Source: Candidatus Pullilachnospira intestinigallinarum (GTDB lineage Bacteria; Bacillota; Clostridia; Lachnospirales; Lachnospiraceae). Taken from it: a stretch of 64,000 nt of DNA. Of the stretch, positions 9,988-19,098 are shown in pieces. Under the pieces are notes generated by a model, which had not been told where the DNA came from, made no database searches, and was given only the letters and a program-made list of their open reading frames with translations. Position 1 is the first letter of the stretch, and each line of letters starts with the position of its first letter. Made by a program: the position numbers and the translations under genes. Where the stretch lies: assembly GCA_018711275.1 (NCBI GenBank), contig DVIN01000051.1, positions 1-64,000 on the forward strand. The letters are read 5' to 3'.

Positions 9988-11202
9988 TTATTTCCAGGCC
10001 TTCTCCGCCTCCCGGTATACCTGACCGAAAGGCACATCGGCCGCAAGGCTTAGCGCTTTCACATCCTCATACTCCGGATAGCCCCGCTGCTCCTCTCCCA
10101 GGCTGCACACCTTCACCCGCACATTCCCCCAGGGGGTCCGGGCCGTCGCCATGCGGCGGGGAAGCACCGTGCGCTGCACCGGATACCGGCGGATCCCGAT
10201 GGTGGTGGTTTCCCGGAAAATCAGACGCTCCAGTTTCTCCATATCTTCCCGGCGGCACAGCACCTGAAGCTGCCAGGCCGGACGGGATTTCTTCATAAAT
10301 ACCGGCAGATAACAGGCGTCCAGCGCTCCGCTATCCAGCAGCCGCTCCTGGACATATCCCAGTTGTTCTCCGGTACAGTCATCCACATTGGTCTCCAAAA
10401 CCCATACGGCGTCCCCGGATTCCTGCGGCGCTTTCTCTGCATCGGAGACGGTTTTCGGTTCCTCTTCCTCCTTTGCCGGACGCACCCACATGGCCCGCAG
10501 GATATTGGCATGTGTAAAATCCTTCTCCCCGGAACCGATGCCGATCTTTTCAATCACAAATTCCTCCGGAAGCCGGCAGTTGCCGCAGGCCGCCGCGATA
10601 GCCGCACCTGTGGGGGTAATCATTTCTCCCTGGGTATCGGTGATTTTCACCGCAAGGTGATACCGGGCGATCAGCTGCGCCGTGGCAGGCACCGGCACCG
10701 GCATCCTGCCGTGCTGGCACCAGGAAGTCCCCTGGCCCTCCCGGAGGGTGCCGATGGCGATCTTCTCCGCTCCCAGATCTTCCAGGCAGATGGCAACTCC
10801 CACAATGTCAATGATGGAATCCACCGCCCCCACCTCGTGAAAATGCACCTGCTCCGGAGTGGTGCCGTGAACTGCGGCCTCCGCCTCCGCCAGCACGCCG
10901 AAAATGGCCAGCGCCCGCTCCTTTACCCTGGACTCCAGCTGCGATTCCTCCAGCATCTGACGGATCTGCCGGTAATTCCGGGCAGGCTGCGGCTTTGCGG
11001 CGTCCATCTCCACGAAAAACGCGCAGGCGTCAATGCCGCATTTCTCCGTTCTTCCGATCACCAGGCGATACCCCTCCAGGGGCAGTTTCGCAATCTCTCT
11101 TTTCAGATATTCCCGGTCCGCTCCCAGATCCAACAGGGCGCTGACTGTCATATCCCCGCTGATACCGGAGCTGCCTTCCAGATATAAAATCCTGTCACTC
11201 AT
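9988..11202 (-). CDS. larC: Nickel pincer cofactor biosynthesis protein LarC
   Basis: MSDRILYLEGSSGISGDMTVSALLDLGAD, HFHEVGAVDSIIDIVG, ETNVDDCTGEQLGYV. Confidence 0.92.
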   Translation of the reverse strand: MSDRILYLEGSSGISGDMTVSALLDLGADREYLKREIAKLPLEGYRLVIGRTEKCGIDACAFFVEMDAAKPQPARNYRQIRQMLEESQLESRVKERALAIFGVLAEAEAAVHGTTPEQVHFHEVGAVDSIIDIVGVAICLEDLGAEKIAIGTLREGQGTSWCQHGRMPVPVPATAQLIARYHLAVKITDTQGEMITPTGAAIAAACGNCRLPEEFVIEKIGIGSGEKDFTHANILRAMWVRPAKEEEEPKTVSDAEKAPQESGDAVWVLETNVDDCTGEQLGYVQERLLDSGALDACYLPVFMKKSRPAWQLQVLCRREDMEKLERLIFRETTTIGIRRYPVQRTVLPRRMATARTPWGNVRVKVCSLGEEQRGYPEYEDVKALSLAADVPFGQVYREAEKAWK

Positions 11203-11999
11203 CTTTCTCCTCCGTTTCCATCCTCACGCTCTGCCCCATGGCCGGATAAGGTATTCCCATTTACCGCCAGCCGGTTAATCTGGGTTGCCATATAACCCGC
11301 CCCGAAACCATTGTCAATATTTACCACAGCGATTCCTTCCGCGCAGGAGTTCAGCATGGTAAGAAGCGGCGCCAGTCCGTGAAATCCCGCTCCGTATCCC
11401 ACGGATGTGGGTACCGCAATCACCGGATGTTCCACAAGGCCCGCCACCACACCGGGCAGCGCCCCCTCCATGCCGGCCACCGCCACGATGGCATTGGCCG
11501 CCCGCAGATCCTCCAGACGGGCAATCAGCCGGTGAATTCCCGCCACACCCACATCAAAAATCCGATTCACCCGGCTGCCGAAAAACTCCGCAGTCCTGGC
11601 CGCTTCCTCCGCCACCGGGATATCCGTGGTGCCTCCGGTGCAGACCACCACATTCCCGATCAGCTCCGGTTTCTCATACTGCAGGCAGATGGTCTGGGAA
11701 GCCTCCTCATAAACCGCCTCCGGAATCACCGCATGTACCGCCTCAAACTGTTCACGGCTGGCTCTGGTGGCCAGCACATTTTCCTGCCGACTGGCAAAAC
11801 TCTGAAAAATCCTGACCATATGCTCCAGGGTTTTCCCCGGGCTGTAAATCACCTCGCCAAAACCGGACCGGAGTCCCCGGTGATGATCAATTTTCGCGCA
11901 TCCGATATCTTCATAGGGAAGCTTCTTAAAATAATCCTCCGCTTCCGCCAGATCCACTTCTCCCCGCTGCACCTTCAGCAGCATTTCATGTACGTCCAT
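11199..11999 (-). CDS. larB: Nickel pincer cofactor biosynthesis protein LarB
   Basis: PurE-like: VVCTGGTTDIPVAEEAARTAEFFG, VAGMEGALPGVVAGLVEHPVIAVPTSVGYGAGFHGLAPLLTMLNSCAEGIAVVNIDNGFGAGYMA. Confidence 0.92.
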   Translation of the reverse strand: MDVHEMLLKVQRGEVDLAEAEDYFKKLPYEDIGCAKIDHHRGLRSGFGEVIYSPGKTLEHMVRIFQSFASRQENVLATRASREQFEAVHAVIPEAVYEEASQTICLQYEKPELIGNVVVCTGGTTDIPVAEEAARTAEFFGSRVNRIFDVGVAGIHRLIARLEDLRAANAIVAVAGMEGALPGVVAGLVEHPVIAVPTSVGYGAGFHGLAPLLTMLNSCAEGIAVVNIDNGFGAGYMATQINRLAVNGNTLSGHGAEREDGNGGER

Positions 12000-12261
12000 G
12001 TCAATCCTCCTTGCCTGTGCCGCGCAGACGCCTGCCTGCGGGCTGTCGATTCACTCAGACGGAAAACACCACGGAATCCTGTCGTTTCTGACGATAAAAA
12101 TCCACAGAGTACGCTTTCCATCCTATATTTTACTACGGTTCTATGGTATAGAAAAGAAATATTTGGCGAATGCCAGACCGGGCCTTCTGTCTGCCGGGAA
12201 AGGCCCAACTTTTAAACATATAGAAGGTGTGCAAAACAGGTCTTCTATTTGTATGTAATTA

Positions 12262-12292
12262 AGTGTACAGCCTGGAGTATACTCCAGGTCAA
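12262..12292 (-). promoter_or_regulatory. Candidate MerR-family-controlled promoter with 18-bp perfect palindrome
   Basis: Minus strand TTGACC-TGGAGTATACTCCAGGCTG(19 bp)-TACACT; CCTGGAGTATACTCCAGG at 12271-12288. Confidence 0.65.
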
Positions 12293-12519
12293 GGGAAATC
12301 AAACGACAATGGGACAAACTTTTGCTTTTCCGCGGGTGTGAAAGCGCACGATCTGTTTTTGGGGTGAAATGCAGGCAGGTTCTTCTGTGCTGTTGGGGGT
12401 TGCGAAAATGAAGCAATCTGTCATGGAGAAATACCATTCCACATAATGGAAACATCGTGAGCGAAGATCCGTAAAATTCAGAGTCATAATTTACAGCTGG
12501 TAAGACAGAGGGCTTTTTC

Positions 12520-12890
12520 TGCGGGGTTAAATTACATTTTCTGGTTTCTTGCCGTAGAATTGGACGGTTTTATACAGGTCTAAATCGCATTTCCTCATTT
12601 TTAGCCGTAGTTACAGGCTGGGTTATACGGTTTCAAATTGCGTTTCCTGGTTTTCAACCGTAGTTTTGACTGGTTTCCTACGGGGCTAAATTGCATTTCC
12701 TGATTTTCAACCGTAGTTACTGGCTGGGTTATACGGTTCCAAGTTGCATTTCCTGGTTTTCAACCGTAGGCATAAGCAGATTTATACGGTTATAAATCGC
12801 GTTTCCTAACTTCTAGCCGTAGGCATGGCCGGGGTCATACGGGGGCAAATCACAATTGTTGGTTTCCCGCCGCAGAACCGGACGTATTCT
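12520..12890. repeat. Array 2: seven tandem 53-bp stem-loop units between larB and glmS
   Basis: Unit starts 12520, 12573, 12626, 12679, 12732, 12785, 12838; TACGGTT...AACCGTA arms around a CATTTCCTG-like core. Confidence 0.88.
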
Positions 12891-13049
12891 ATGGTTTTAT
12901 TCACATAAACAAATTTTGTCTTGTAATTCCAGTCAAGCGGATCCCAATCCGGTTGTTTTCTGTTAAGTATTCTCACCCATCTCTCATCCGTTTCGCGGAT
13001 CATTTGTCTGCCGCAGATATCAAATATCCGTATCAAGTCGGAAATCTGT

Positions 13050-13102
13050 ATTTAAATGAAAGAGTGAGCAACCTTTAAAATTGCCCACTCTTTCATTAAG
13101 TA
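13050..13102 (-). terminator. Terminator hairpin downstream of glmS
   Basis: AATGAAAGAGTGGGCAATTTTAAAGGTTGCTCACTCTTTCATT on minus strand. Confidence 0.65.
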
Positions 13103-13168
13103 TCTTCTGCCTGCCATCGTGATCCTTGCGTCAAATGGGGCAGCTCATGTCTCTCATTTCCCGCAAAA

Positions 13169-15010
13169 TCACTCCACCGTCACGCTTTTGGCGAGATTTC
13201 TGGGTTTATCCACGTCCAGGCCTTTTGCCACGGATACATAATAGCCCATCAGCTGCAGCGGTATCACCGCCAGGGAGGTGGCAAAATGGGGATCTGTCCT
13301 GGGGATATACGTGACGAAATCCGCAGTATCTTCCATATTATAATTGCCATAGGATGTGAGTCCCATCAGATAGGCGCCGCGGCTCTTGCACTCCACCATG
13401 TTGCTGACGGTTTTTTCATACAGCTCGGGCTGGGTGGCCACTCCGATCACCAGGGTGCCGTCCTCAATGAGGGAAATGGTTCCGTGTTTCAGTTCTCCGG
13501 CGGCGTATGCCTCGGAATGAATGTAGCTGATTTCCTTCATTTTCAGGCTGCCTTCCATGCTGATGGCGTAGTCCAGCCCTCTTCCGATGAAGAACACATC
13601 CCGGGCATTCACCTGTTTGGCGGCGAACCACTGGAGCCGTTCTTTATCCTCGATGATCCGGCGGATCTTATCCGGCAGGGTCTTCATTTCCTGAATATAG
13701 CCTGCATATGCTTCCTGATCAATAGTCTGACGGATCAGGGCGAACTGGACAGCCAGCACATAAATGGCAATCAGCTGGGTGCTGTAGGCTTTGGTGGTGG
13801 CCACGGAAATCTCCGGTCCGGCCAGGGTATAAAATACATTGTCCGCCTCCCGGGCAATGGAGGATCCCACCACGTTGACGATTCCCAGGGTCCAGACGCC
13901 TTTCTCCTTCGCCTCCCGAAGCGCCGCCAGACTGTCGGCGGTCTCTCCGGACTGACTGATGATAATAGCCAGACTGCCCTCCGCTTCCAGAAGCGGTTTC
14001 CGGTAACGGAATTCGGAGGCCAGCTCCACACGCACCGGAATCCGGGTCAGATCCTCAAAAATGTACTGGGCCGCCATACCCACATGATAGGCAGAACCGC
14101 AGGCAACAATATAAATCTGACGAAGTTTCTGAATTTCCTCTTCCTCAAGGCCCAGATCCGTAAGATCAAAGGCATCGCCCTTCAGCACGGAATTCAGGGT
14201 ATCCTCCACGGCTTTGGGCTGCTCGTGGATTTCCTTCATCATGAAATGCTCAAAGCCGCCTTTTTCCGCTGCCTCCGCATCCCACTCAATGGTCTTCAGA
14301 TCCTTGGAGATTTCCTCACCGTCCAGATTGTAGAAAGTGATTTCCCCTTTGCGTACCCGGGCCATTTCCATGTTGCCGATGTAATAGACATTTCGGGTGT
14401 ATTTCAGGATCGCCGGCACATCGGAAGCCAGATAGGATTCCCCGTCCGCCACACCCAGAATCATGGGGCTGTCTTTTCTGGCGGCATAAATTTCCTCCGG
14501 GTAATCTTTAAACATCACCGCCAGGGCATAAGAACCGCGGATGCGGACCATGGAATGGTTGATGGCATCCACCGGGGTGCCCTCGTATTTCTTATAATAA
14601 TAGTCAATGAGTTTTACAGCCACTTCCGTGTCTGTCTCAGAGTAAAAGGTATATCCCTTTCTCAGCAGCTTATCCTTCAGCTCCTGATAATTCTCAATAA
14701 TGCCGTTGTGAACGGCGATGACATTTCCATCATCGCTGACATGGGGATGGGCGTTGCTCTCAGAGGGTTCTCCGTGGGTTGCCCAACGGGTATGGCCGAT
14801 GCCGCAGGTGCCGCCAACTGCCATCCCTCCATTGGTCTTTTCCGACAGAACCTTCAATCTGCCCTTTGCTTTGATAATCTCAGCAACCTTCTCCCCGTCC
14901 CGCACCGCGAGACCGGCAGAATCATACCCTCGGTACTCCAGTTTGGAAAGACCATCCAGAAGAATGGGGGCCGCCTGATGTGTGCCTGTAAAGCCAACGA
15001 TTCCACACAT
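13169..15010 (-). CDS. glmS: Glutamine-fructose-6-phosphate aminotransferase
   Basis: MCGIVGFTGTHQAAPILLDGLSKLEYRGYDSAG ... LAKSVTVE. Confidence 0.97.
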   Translation of the reverse strand: MCGIVGFTGTHQAAPILLDGLSKLEYRGYDSAGLAVRDGEKVAEIIKAKGRLKVLSEKTNGGMAVGGTCGIGHTRWATHGEPSESNAHPHVSDDGNVIAVHNGIIENYQELKDKLLRKGYTFYSETDTEVAVKLIDYYYKKYEGTPVDAINHSMVRIRGSYALAVMFKDYPEEIYAARKDSPMILGVADGESYLASDVPAILKYTRNVYYIGNMEMARVRKGEITFYNLDGEEISKDLKTIEWDAEAAEKGGFEHFMMKEIHEQPKAVEDTLNSVLKGDAFDLTDLGLEEEEIQKLRQIYIVACGSAYHVGMAAQYIFEDLTRIPVRVELASEFRYRKPLLEAEGSLAIIISQSGETADSLAALREAKEKGVWTLGIVNVVGSSIAREADNVFYTLAGPEISVATTKAYSTQLIAIYVLAVQFALIRQTIDQEAYAGYIQEMKTLPDKIRRIIEDKERLQWFAAKQVNARDVFFIGRGLDYAISMEGSLKMKEISYIHSEAYAAGELKHGTISLIEDGTLVIGVATQPELYEKTVSNMVECKSRGAYLMGLTSYGNYNMEDTADFVTYIPRTDPHFATSLAVIPLQLMGYYVSVAKGLDVDKPRNLAKSVTVE

Positions 15011-15251
15011 AGTTTTGTCTCCTTTCTGTCTGCGACGGCTTTGAACTTTTGAACGGGGAAATAGGGAAATGCTTTCCGGGGTTCGAAGCCAGTCACAATC
15101 AATCTGATATTTGTCTTTCACACGGACTTGAATTCCAGCAGCGCGGACTCCCCGCAGCGGCGAAATCCGCGCCAAGGCAGATTCCATTTTATCATGGGTG
15201 GGGGAAAATGGCAAGGAAGTGTTTTGGGCAGGGTGTTTCGTGTTGGTTATG

Positions 15252-15298
15252 TAAAAAGGTCCGATTCAGGCATCGCCGCCGTTGAATCAGACCTTTCA
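15252..15298 (-). terminator. Intrinsic terminator/hairpin
   Basis: Minus strand AAAGGTCTGATTC...GAATCGGACCTTTTT. Confidence 0.6.
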
Positions 15299-15310
15299 TC
15301 CATTTTTTAG

Positions 15311-15870
15311 TTATCCGTCAGGCCAAGAAGCCAGTCCCTGGCATTGATACGCCGTATCCCACCATTTTTTGACATACCAATCCAGCAGCATTTTGTCATC
15401 ATCTGCCAATTTACTCTTTCGTGTCTCAGCTCCATAGGCAATAAATGTCGTCTTTGGGCTTCTTCCTTTTATTCCTTTTCCGTCATAGCATTCATGAATG
15501 TATTGTTCGATGGTTTTGCTGTCACAAATAACCAGATCAGACCATTTGACCATCATCTGTTCTGATAATTTCCAATACTTTCTAATTGTCCGATTCCACT
15601 TTGCTCTTTTAAATTCGTGCCCGTCAGGGTTCAAGTATATCTTTCCCCCTAATTTATGTATCTTGTGATAATAATGCTTCATAAAAGGGCCAATACGGCA
15701 GGCCATAATATACACAATCGGATGAGGAATCTTATCCCGTTTGATAATCTCACAACTTTCATGGAGTGCCGCCACATCATAATAAATAGCCTGTGCCGGG
15801 CCGAGCTTTTCAAAGATTTTTACTCGAAAGCAATGGGCGTTATGATATGCAAACTCATGATCATTTATAA
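15311..15870 (-). pseudogene. Fragment of a DUF1972-type glycosyltransferase (rhamnosyltransferase-like)
   Basis: HEFAYHNAHCFRVKIFEKLGPAQAIYYDVAALHESCEII...PIVYIMACRIGPFMKHYYHKIHKLGGKIYLNPDGHEFKRAKWN...SDLVICDSKTIEQYI; both protein ends missing. Confidence 0.65.
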
Positions 15871-16238
15871 TCTTTGTAAAATACCGGCGCCATCTGCAAC
15901 AGCATTCCACTCCATTTCGCACCCCGGTTCTCCATCTGCCTGGCCGCGGCAATCGCTCCATTCACAGCAGCCCGCCGGAAATAGGACGGCACCTTCCCAA
16001 AAGGAAATTCCACCGGAGCACTCCTGCACCCCCTGGCCGGAACCACCATCTTTTCCATTTCCCGCAGAAGCCGCCCCGCCGGAACCTGCCCAAGAGAAGG
16101 CGTCTCAAAATAGATCTTCAGAAAAAACGATGCCAGCTGATTGTACAGATCCTTCGTTTTTTCAAATATCTGCTCTTCTCCGTTGAGAATCCGAAAACGG
16201 TATGTCAGTGTATAAAAGCCTTGAGGTATTTTCTCCAT
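15861..16238 (-). pseudogene. Truncated N-terminal fragment resembling an IS605/TnpB-family protein
   Basis: LTYRFRILNGEEQIFEKTKDLYNQLASFFLKIYFE...PSYFRRAAVNGAIAAARQ; catalytic half absent. Confidence 0.45.
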
Positions 16239-16799
16239 AACCGTTCCATCCTCTCCAGAGCTGTCTCATTTATTGGAAAATATGGCACGGACAATCTCCG
16301 CTACCGCCCCATATTATATCACTCACCTAAAGTGGATTCAAGGTTAATTGCGTCAAATTTCAAAGATTTCAGGGATGAATGGCGATTTACGGGGATGAAA
16401 AAGGCAGAAAATTTTGCTTTTTTATCGATATTTACCACGATATCAAAGAATATTAAAAAGAAATATACATTCAGATATTATTTTTTTCCGTTTCTAAAAA
16501 ATTGATGGTCAAAATCGTGGTCATTTCTGCGGAGGCTTCCTCCCTTGTTTTTTCTCACTGAATAATAAAAAAGAAAACATAAGACAAAACCTTTCGTGGT
16601 CAGAAGAATGGTTTTCATTGGCCAGACTGCCGCATTTATGGCGATCTGGCCTGTTTGTCGTATTTTCCAATAAATACGGTTCCCACCGTTTCCGATAAAA
16701 AGGCCCCGAATACATTCTGGCTCGCAGCACAGAATATACTCAGGGTCTTTATTTATGGCAATGGAAAGTTCACGCATCATGCCTTCCTTTTTTCTTTTC

Positions 16800-17453
16800 C
16801 TACACCGCCCACACCCCCAACGCCAGACAGAAAATCCCGCCATAATACATCCCCAGCGCCAGATGATCCAACCGTTTTGGCAGCTTCTCAAAAAAACCTT
16901 TCCCCACAAACATATCCGATACGGTAAACAGCACCGCTCCCACCGCCATCCAGGTATACTGCACTCCTCCGGTAAAAGGCAGCGCCACCGCCAGGGAAGC
17001 CATGGCCATCAAGACTGCCGGATACAGAATCATCAGGTACAGGGTCGGCTGCTCCTTACCACCGGACAGCTCTTTACGGAAAATCCGCAGCATCAAAACC
17101 ATAAGAATCACCCACACCAGCAGGCTGACCGGGGTATACCGTTTCTGTACTACAAACCATCCAATCAGCAGCAAATGCCCCAGCGCAAACACCGCCATTC
17201 CCGCGAAAAACTGCAGCTCCAACAGCGCATCCGCCGCCAGAAACAGTCCCAGCGCCGCAACAATCCATCCGGCATCTGCGGCATTTCCCCTCTGCAGTAC
17301 ACCTGCCAGTGCCGTACAGAAAATCATCCAGGTGGCCAGGCATTTCGGCAGAATATTCCACTTGCCGCCCACACTCTCCTTCAGTTTAAAATGCAGCACT
17401 GCTCCCGCTGTGATCACCGGAACCGCCGTCACAATCCACAAAATCCATTTCAT
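16800..17453 (-). CDS. YhhN-like (lysoplasmalogenase family) membrane protein
   Basis: Eight-TM-like; LGLFLAADALLEL.FFAGMAVFALGHLLLIGWF, ALGMYYGGIFCLALG. Confidence 0.7.
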   Translation of the reverse strand: MKWILWIVTAVPVITAGAVLHFKLKESVGGKWNILPKCLATWMIFCTALAGVLQRGNAADAGWIVAALGLFLAADALLELQFFAGMAVFALGHLLLIGWFVVQKRYTPVSLLVWVILMVLMLRIFRKELSGGKEQPTLYLMILYPAVLMAMASLAVALPFTGGVQYTWMAVGAVLFTVSDMFVGKGFFEKLPKRLDHLALGMYYGGIFCLALGVWAV

Positions 17454-17530
17454 AACGACCCTCCCCTCATTTTTTCAATGTCGTATCCTATATACACAGA
17501 TACCCTGCAGCCAAACTGCAGGGCATCTCC

Positions 17531-17785
17531 TCAGACCGTCGTCAGCATCCCGTTTTCCTCTAAGATCTTCTCCACCTGCTCCACAGTCAGGCCCATCTTC
17601 CTGGCGATCTTCTCCGGAGACATTCCATCCTCATAACGTGCCAGAATTTTGCCTGTTTTCATTCCTTTCTCCATGCCTTTTCTCTCCAGTTCTTCCAATG
17701 CCGTACACATATTCATTCTGCCTCCTCTCGACTCCAACGCCTGGCTGACGATCCCCTGGGATTCCGTAATCGTTCCGATCACCAC
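17531..17785 (-). pseudogene. Duplicated 3'-terminal fragment of the adjacent Rpn-family gene
   Basis: VIGTITESQGIVSQALESRGGRMNMCTALEELER..ARYEDGMSPEKIARKMGLTVEQVEKILEENGML near-identical to C-terminus of 17859..18713; 7-C run at 17785-17791 shifts frame. Confidence 0.7.
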
Positions 17786-17858
17786 CCCCCCAGATCCGCG
17801 TCAATTTCTTTATCGCCATAAATTTCCAGGATCTTTTCGTAATACTCCGGTAAATTCT

Positions 17859-18713
17859 TTAGGCCATTGTCAGCATCCCATTCTCCTCCAGGATCTTTTC
17901 CACCTGTTCCACAGTCAGACCCATCTTCCTGGCGATCTCCTCCGGAGACATCCCATCCTCATAGCGCGCCAGAATTTTTCCTGTTTCCATACCTCTTCTC
18001 TCCAGCTCCTCCAATGCCGTACACATATTCATTCTGCCTCCTCTCGACTCCAACGCCTGGCTGACGATCCCCTGGGACTCCGTAATCGTCCCGATCACCA
18101 CGCCCAGCTCCGCGTCAATTTCTTTATCGCCATAAACCTCCGACAACTTTTCGTAATCTCTCCGGTAAATATTTCTGCAAACTTCAAACACTGTCTGTAC
18201 ATCGGGATCCTGAAAACGAAGATGCCCGCTGTCTCTCACCTGAACCAGATTCATCGGATAATCATTGACCACATCCCGAAGTTCCTCCGGTATCTCCAGC
18301 ATGTCCGTCAGTTTCTGTGGCCCGTCCCACGCGTCCTCTCCATAGTATATGCAGATGGTCACCATGGGATGCAGCCGGTCCTCTCTGCGGAAACCGGATA
18401 AAAATTCTTCCTTACTGTCCCACCGGCCCTCCTTCTTATTCTTTCTGGCCGTCTCCTGATATTCCTTCAGATATCCGAAGGCATCCCCTAACAGAATCCG
18501 CAGCGGCATCCCGTAATGTACATGCTGCTGGTTTTCCAGTCCGAGAATCACAAAATCCACGCCCCTGGCGCTTTTCTTCACCACGTCCAGTATCTTCTGT
18601 ACCGTCTCCGCATACTCGCCTGTCTTCAGAAGGGAAGAAACATCCGTATCCATCTCCACCAGCTCTTCCGGCCGGATCACGCTTCTTCCTTCAAACAGCG
18701 CCGCGTTGAACAA
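17859..18713 (-). CDS. Rpn-family (PD-(D/E)XK, recombination-promoting nuclease/transposase-like) protein, possibly 5'-degenerate
   Basis: LFNAALFEGRSVIRPEELVEMDTDVSSLL... IVIYYGEDAWDGP-like segments; tracked start is TTG inside an apparently continuing coding sequence. Confidence 0.6.
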   Translation of the reverse strand: MFNAALFEGRSVIRPEELVEMDTDVSSLLKTGEYAETVQKILDVVKKSARGVDFVILGLENQQHVHYGMPLRILLGDAFGYLKEYQETARKNKKEGRWDSKEEFLSGFRREDRLHPMVTICIYYGEDAWDGPQKLTDMLEIPEELRDVVNDYPMNLVQVRDSGHLRFQDPDVQTVFEVCRNIYRRDYEKLSEVYGDKEIDAELGVVIGTITESQGIVSQALESRGGRMNMCTALEELERRGMETGKILARYEDGMSPEEIARKMGLTVEQVEKILEENGMLTMA

Positions 18714-19098
18714 ATCCGCAAACCGTCTGTTATCCTTCCAGAAATTTTTCAGTACCGTATCCGCTTTGATCTTCTTTTTTACAACCGTGACGACTCACCC
18801 TGCCCTTTCCGGTATAACCTAACTATAACACATTTTGCACCCGGCTTCTACCGCCGCCTTATCTGTTGTAAAAAATCAGGTAACAGTCAAACTTTCTGCT
18901 TCTGTGAAAGCGAAACTGCTACAAAATCAGAATAACAAAAAGGCTCTCTTTTTCCCACAGCGCATCCGCGAAATCCTTCCGGCTGGAAAGATTTTTGCCA
19001 AATCCGCATGTAAGAAAACAGATAGCCTTCTTGTCAAACTACCTATATGTAATTATAACGCAATATCTCTGTCATTCCCATGAAACAATTCCTAAGAA

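Noticed and set aside
12520-12890. CRISPR array interpretation of the 53-bp repeats
   Set aside because: No identical repeats separated by unique spacers; whole unit is repeated and degenerate, and no cas genes are nearby.
15011-15190. glmS ribozyme in the glmS leader
   Set aside because: Position fits and a GCGCGGA...TCCGCGC hairpin is present, but I could not recognise the conserved ribozyme core; a covariance-model scan would decide.
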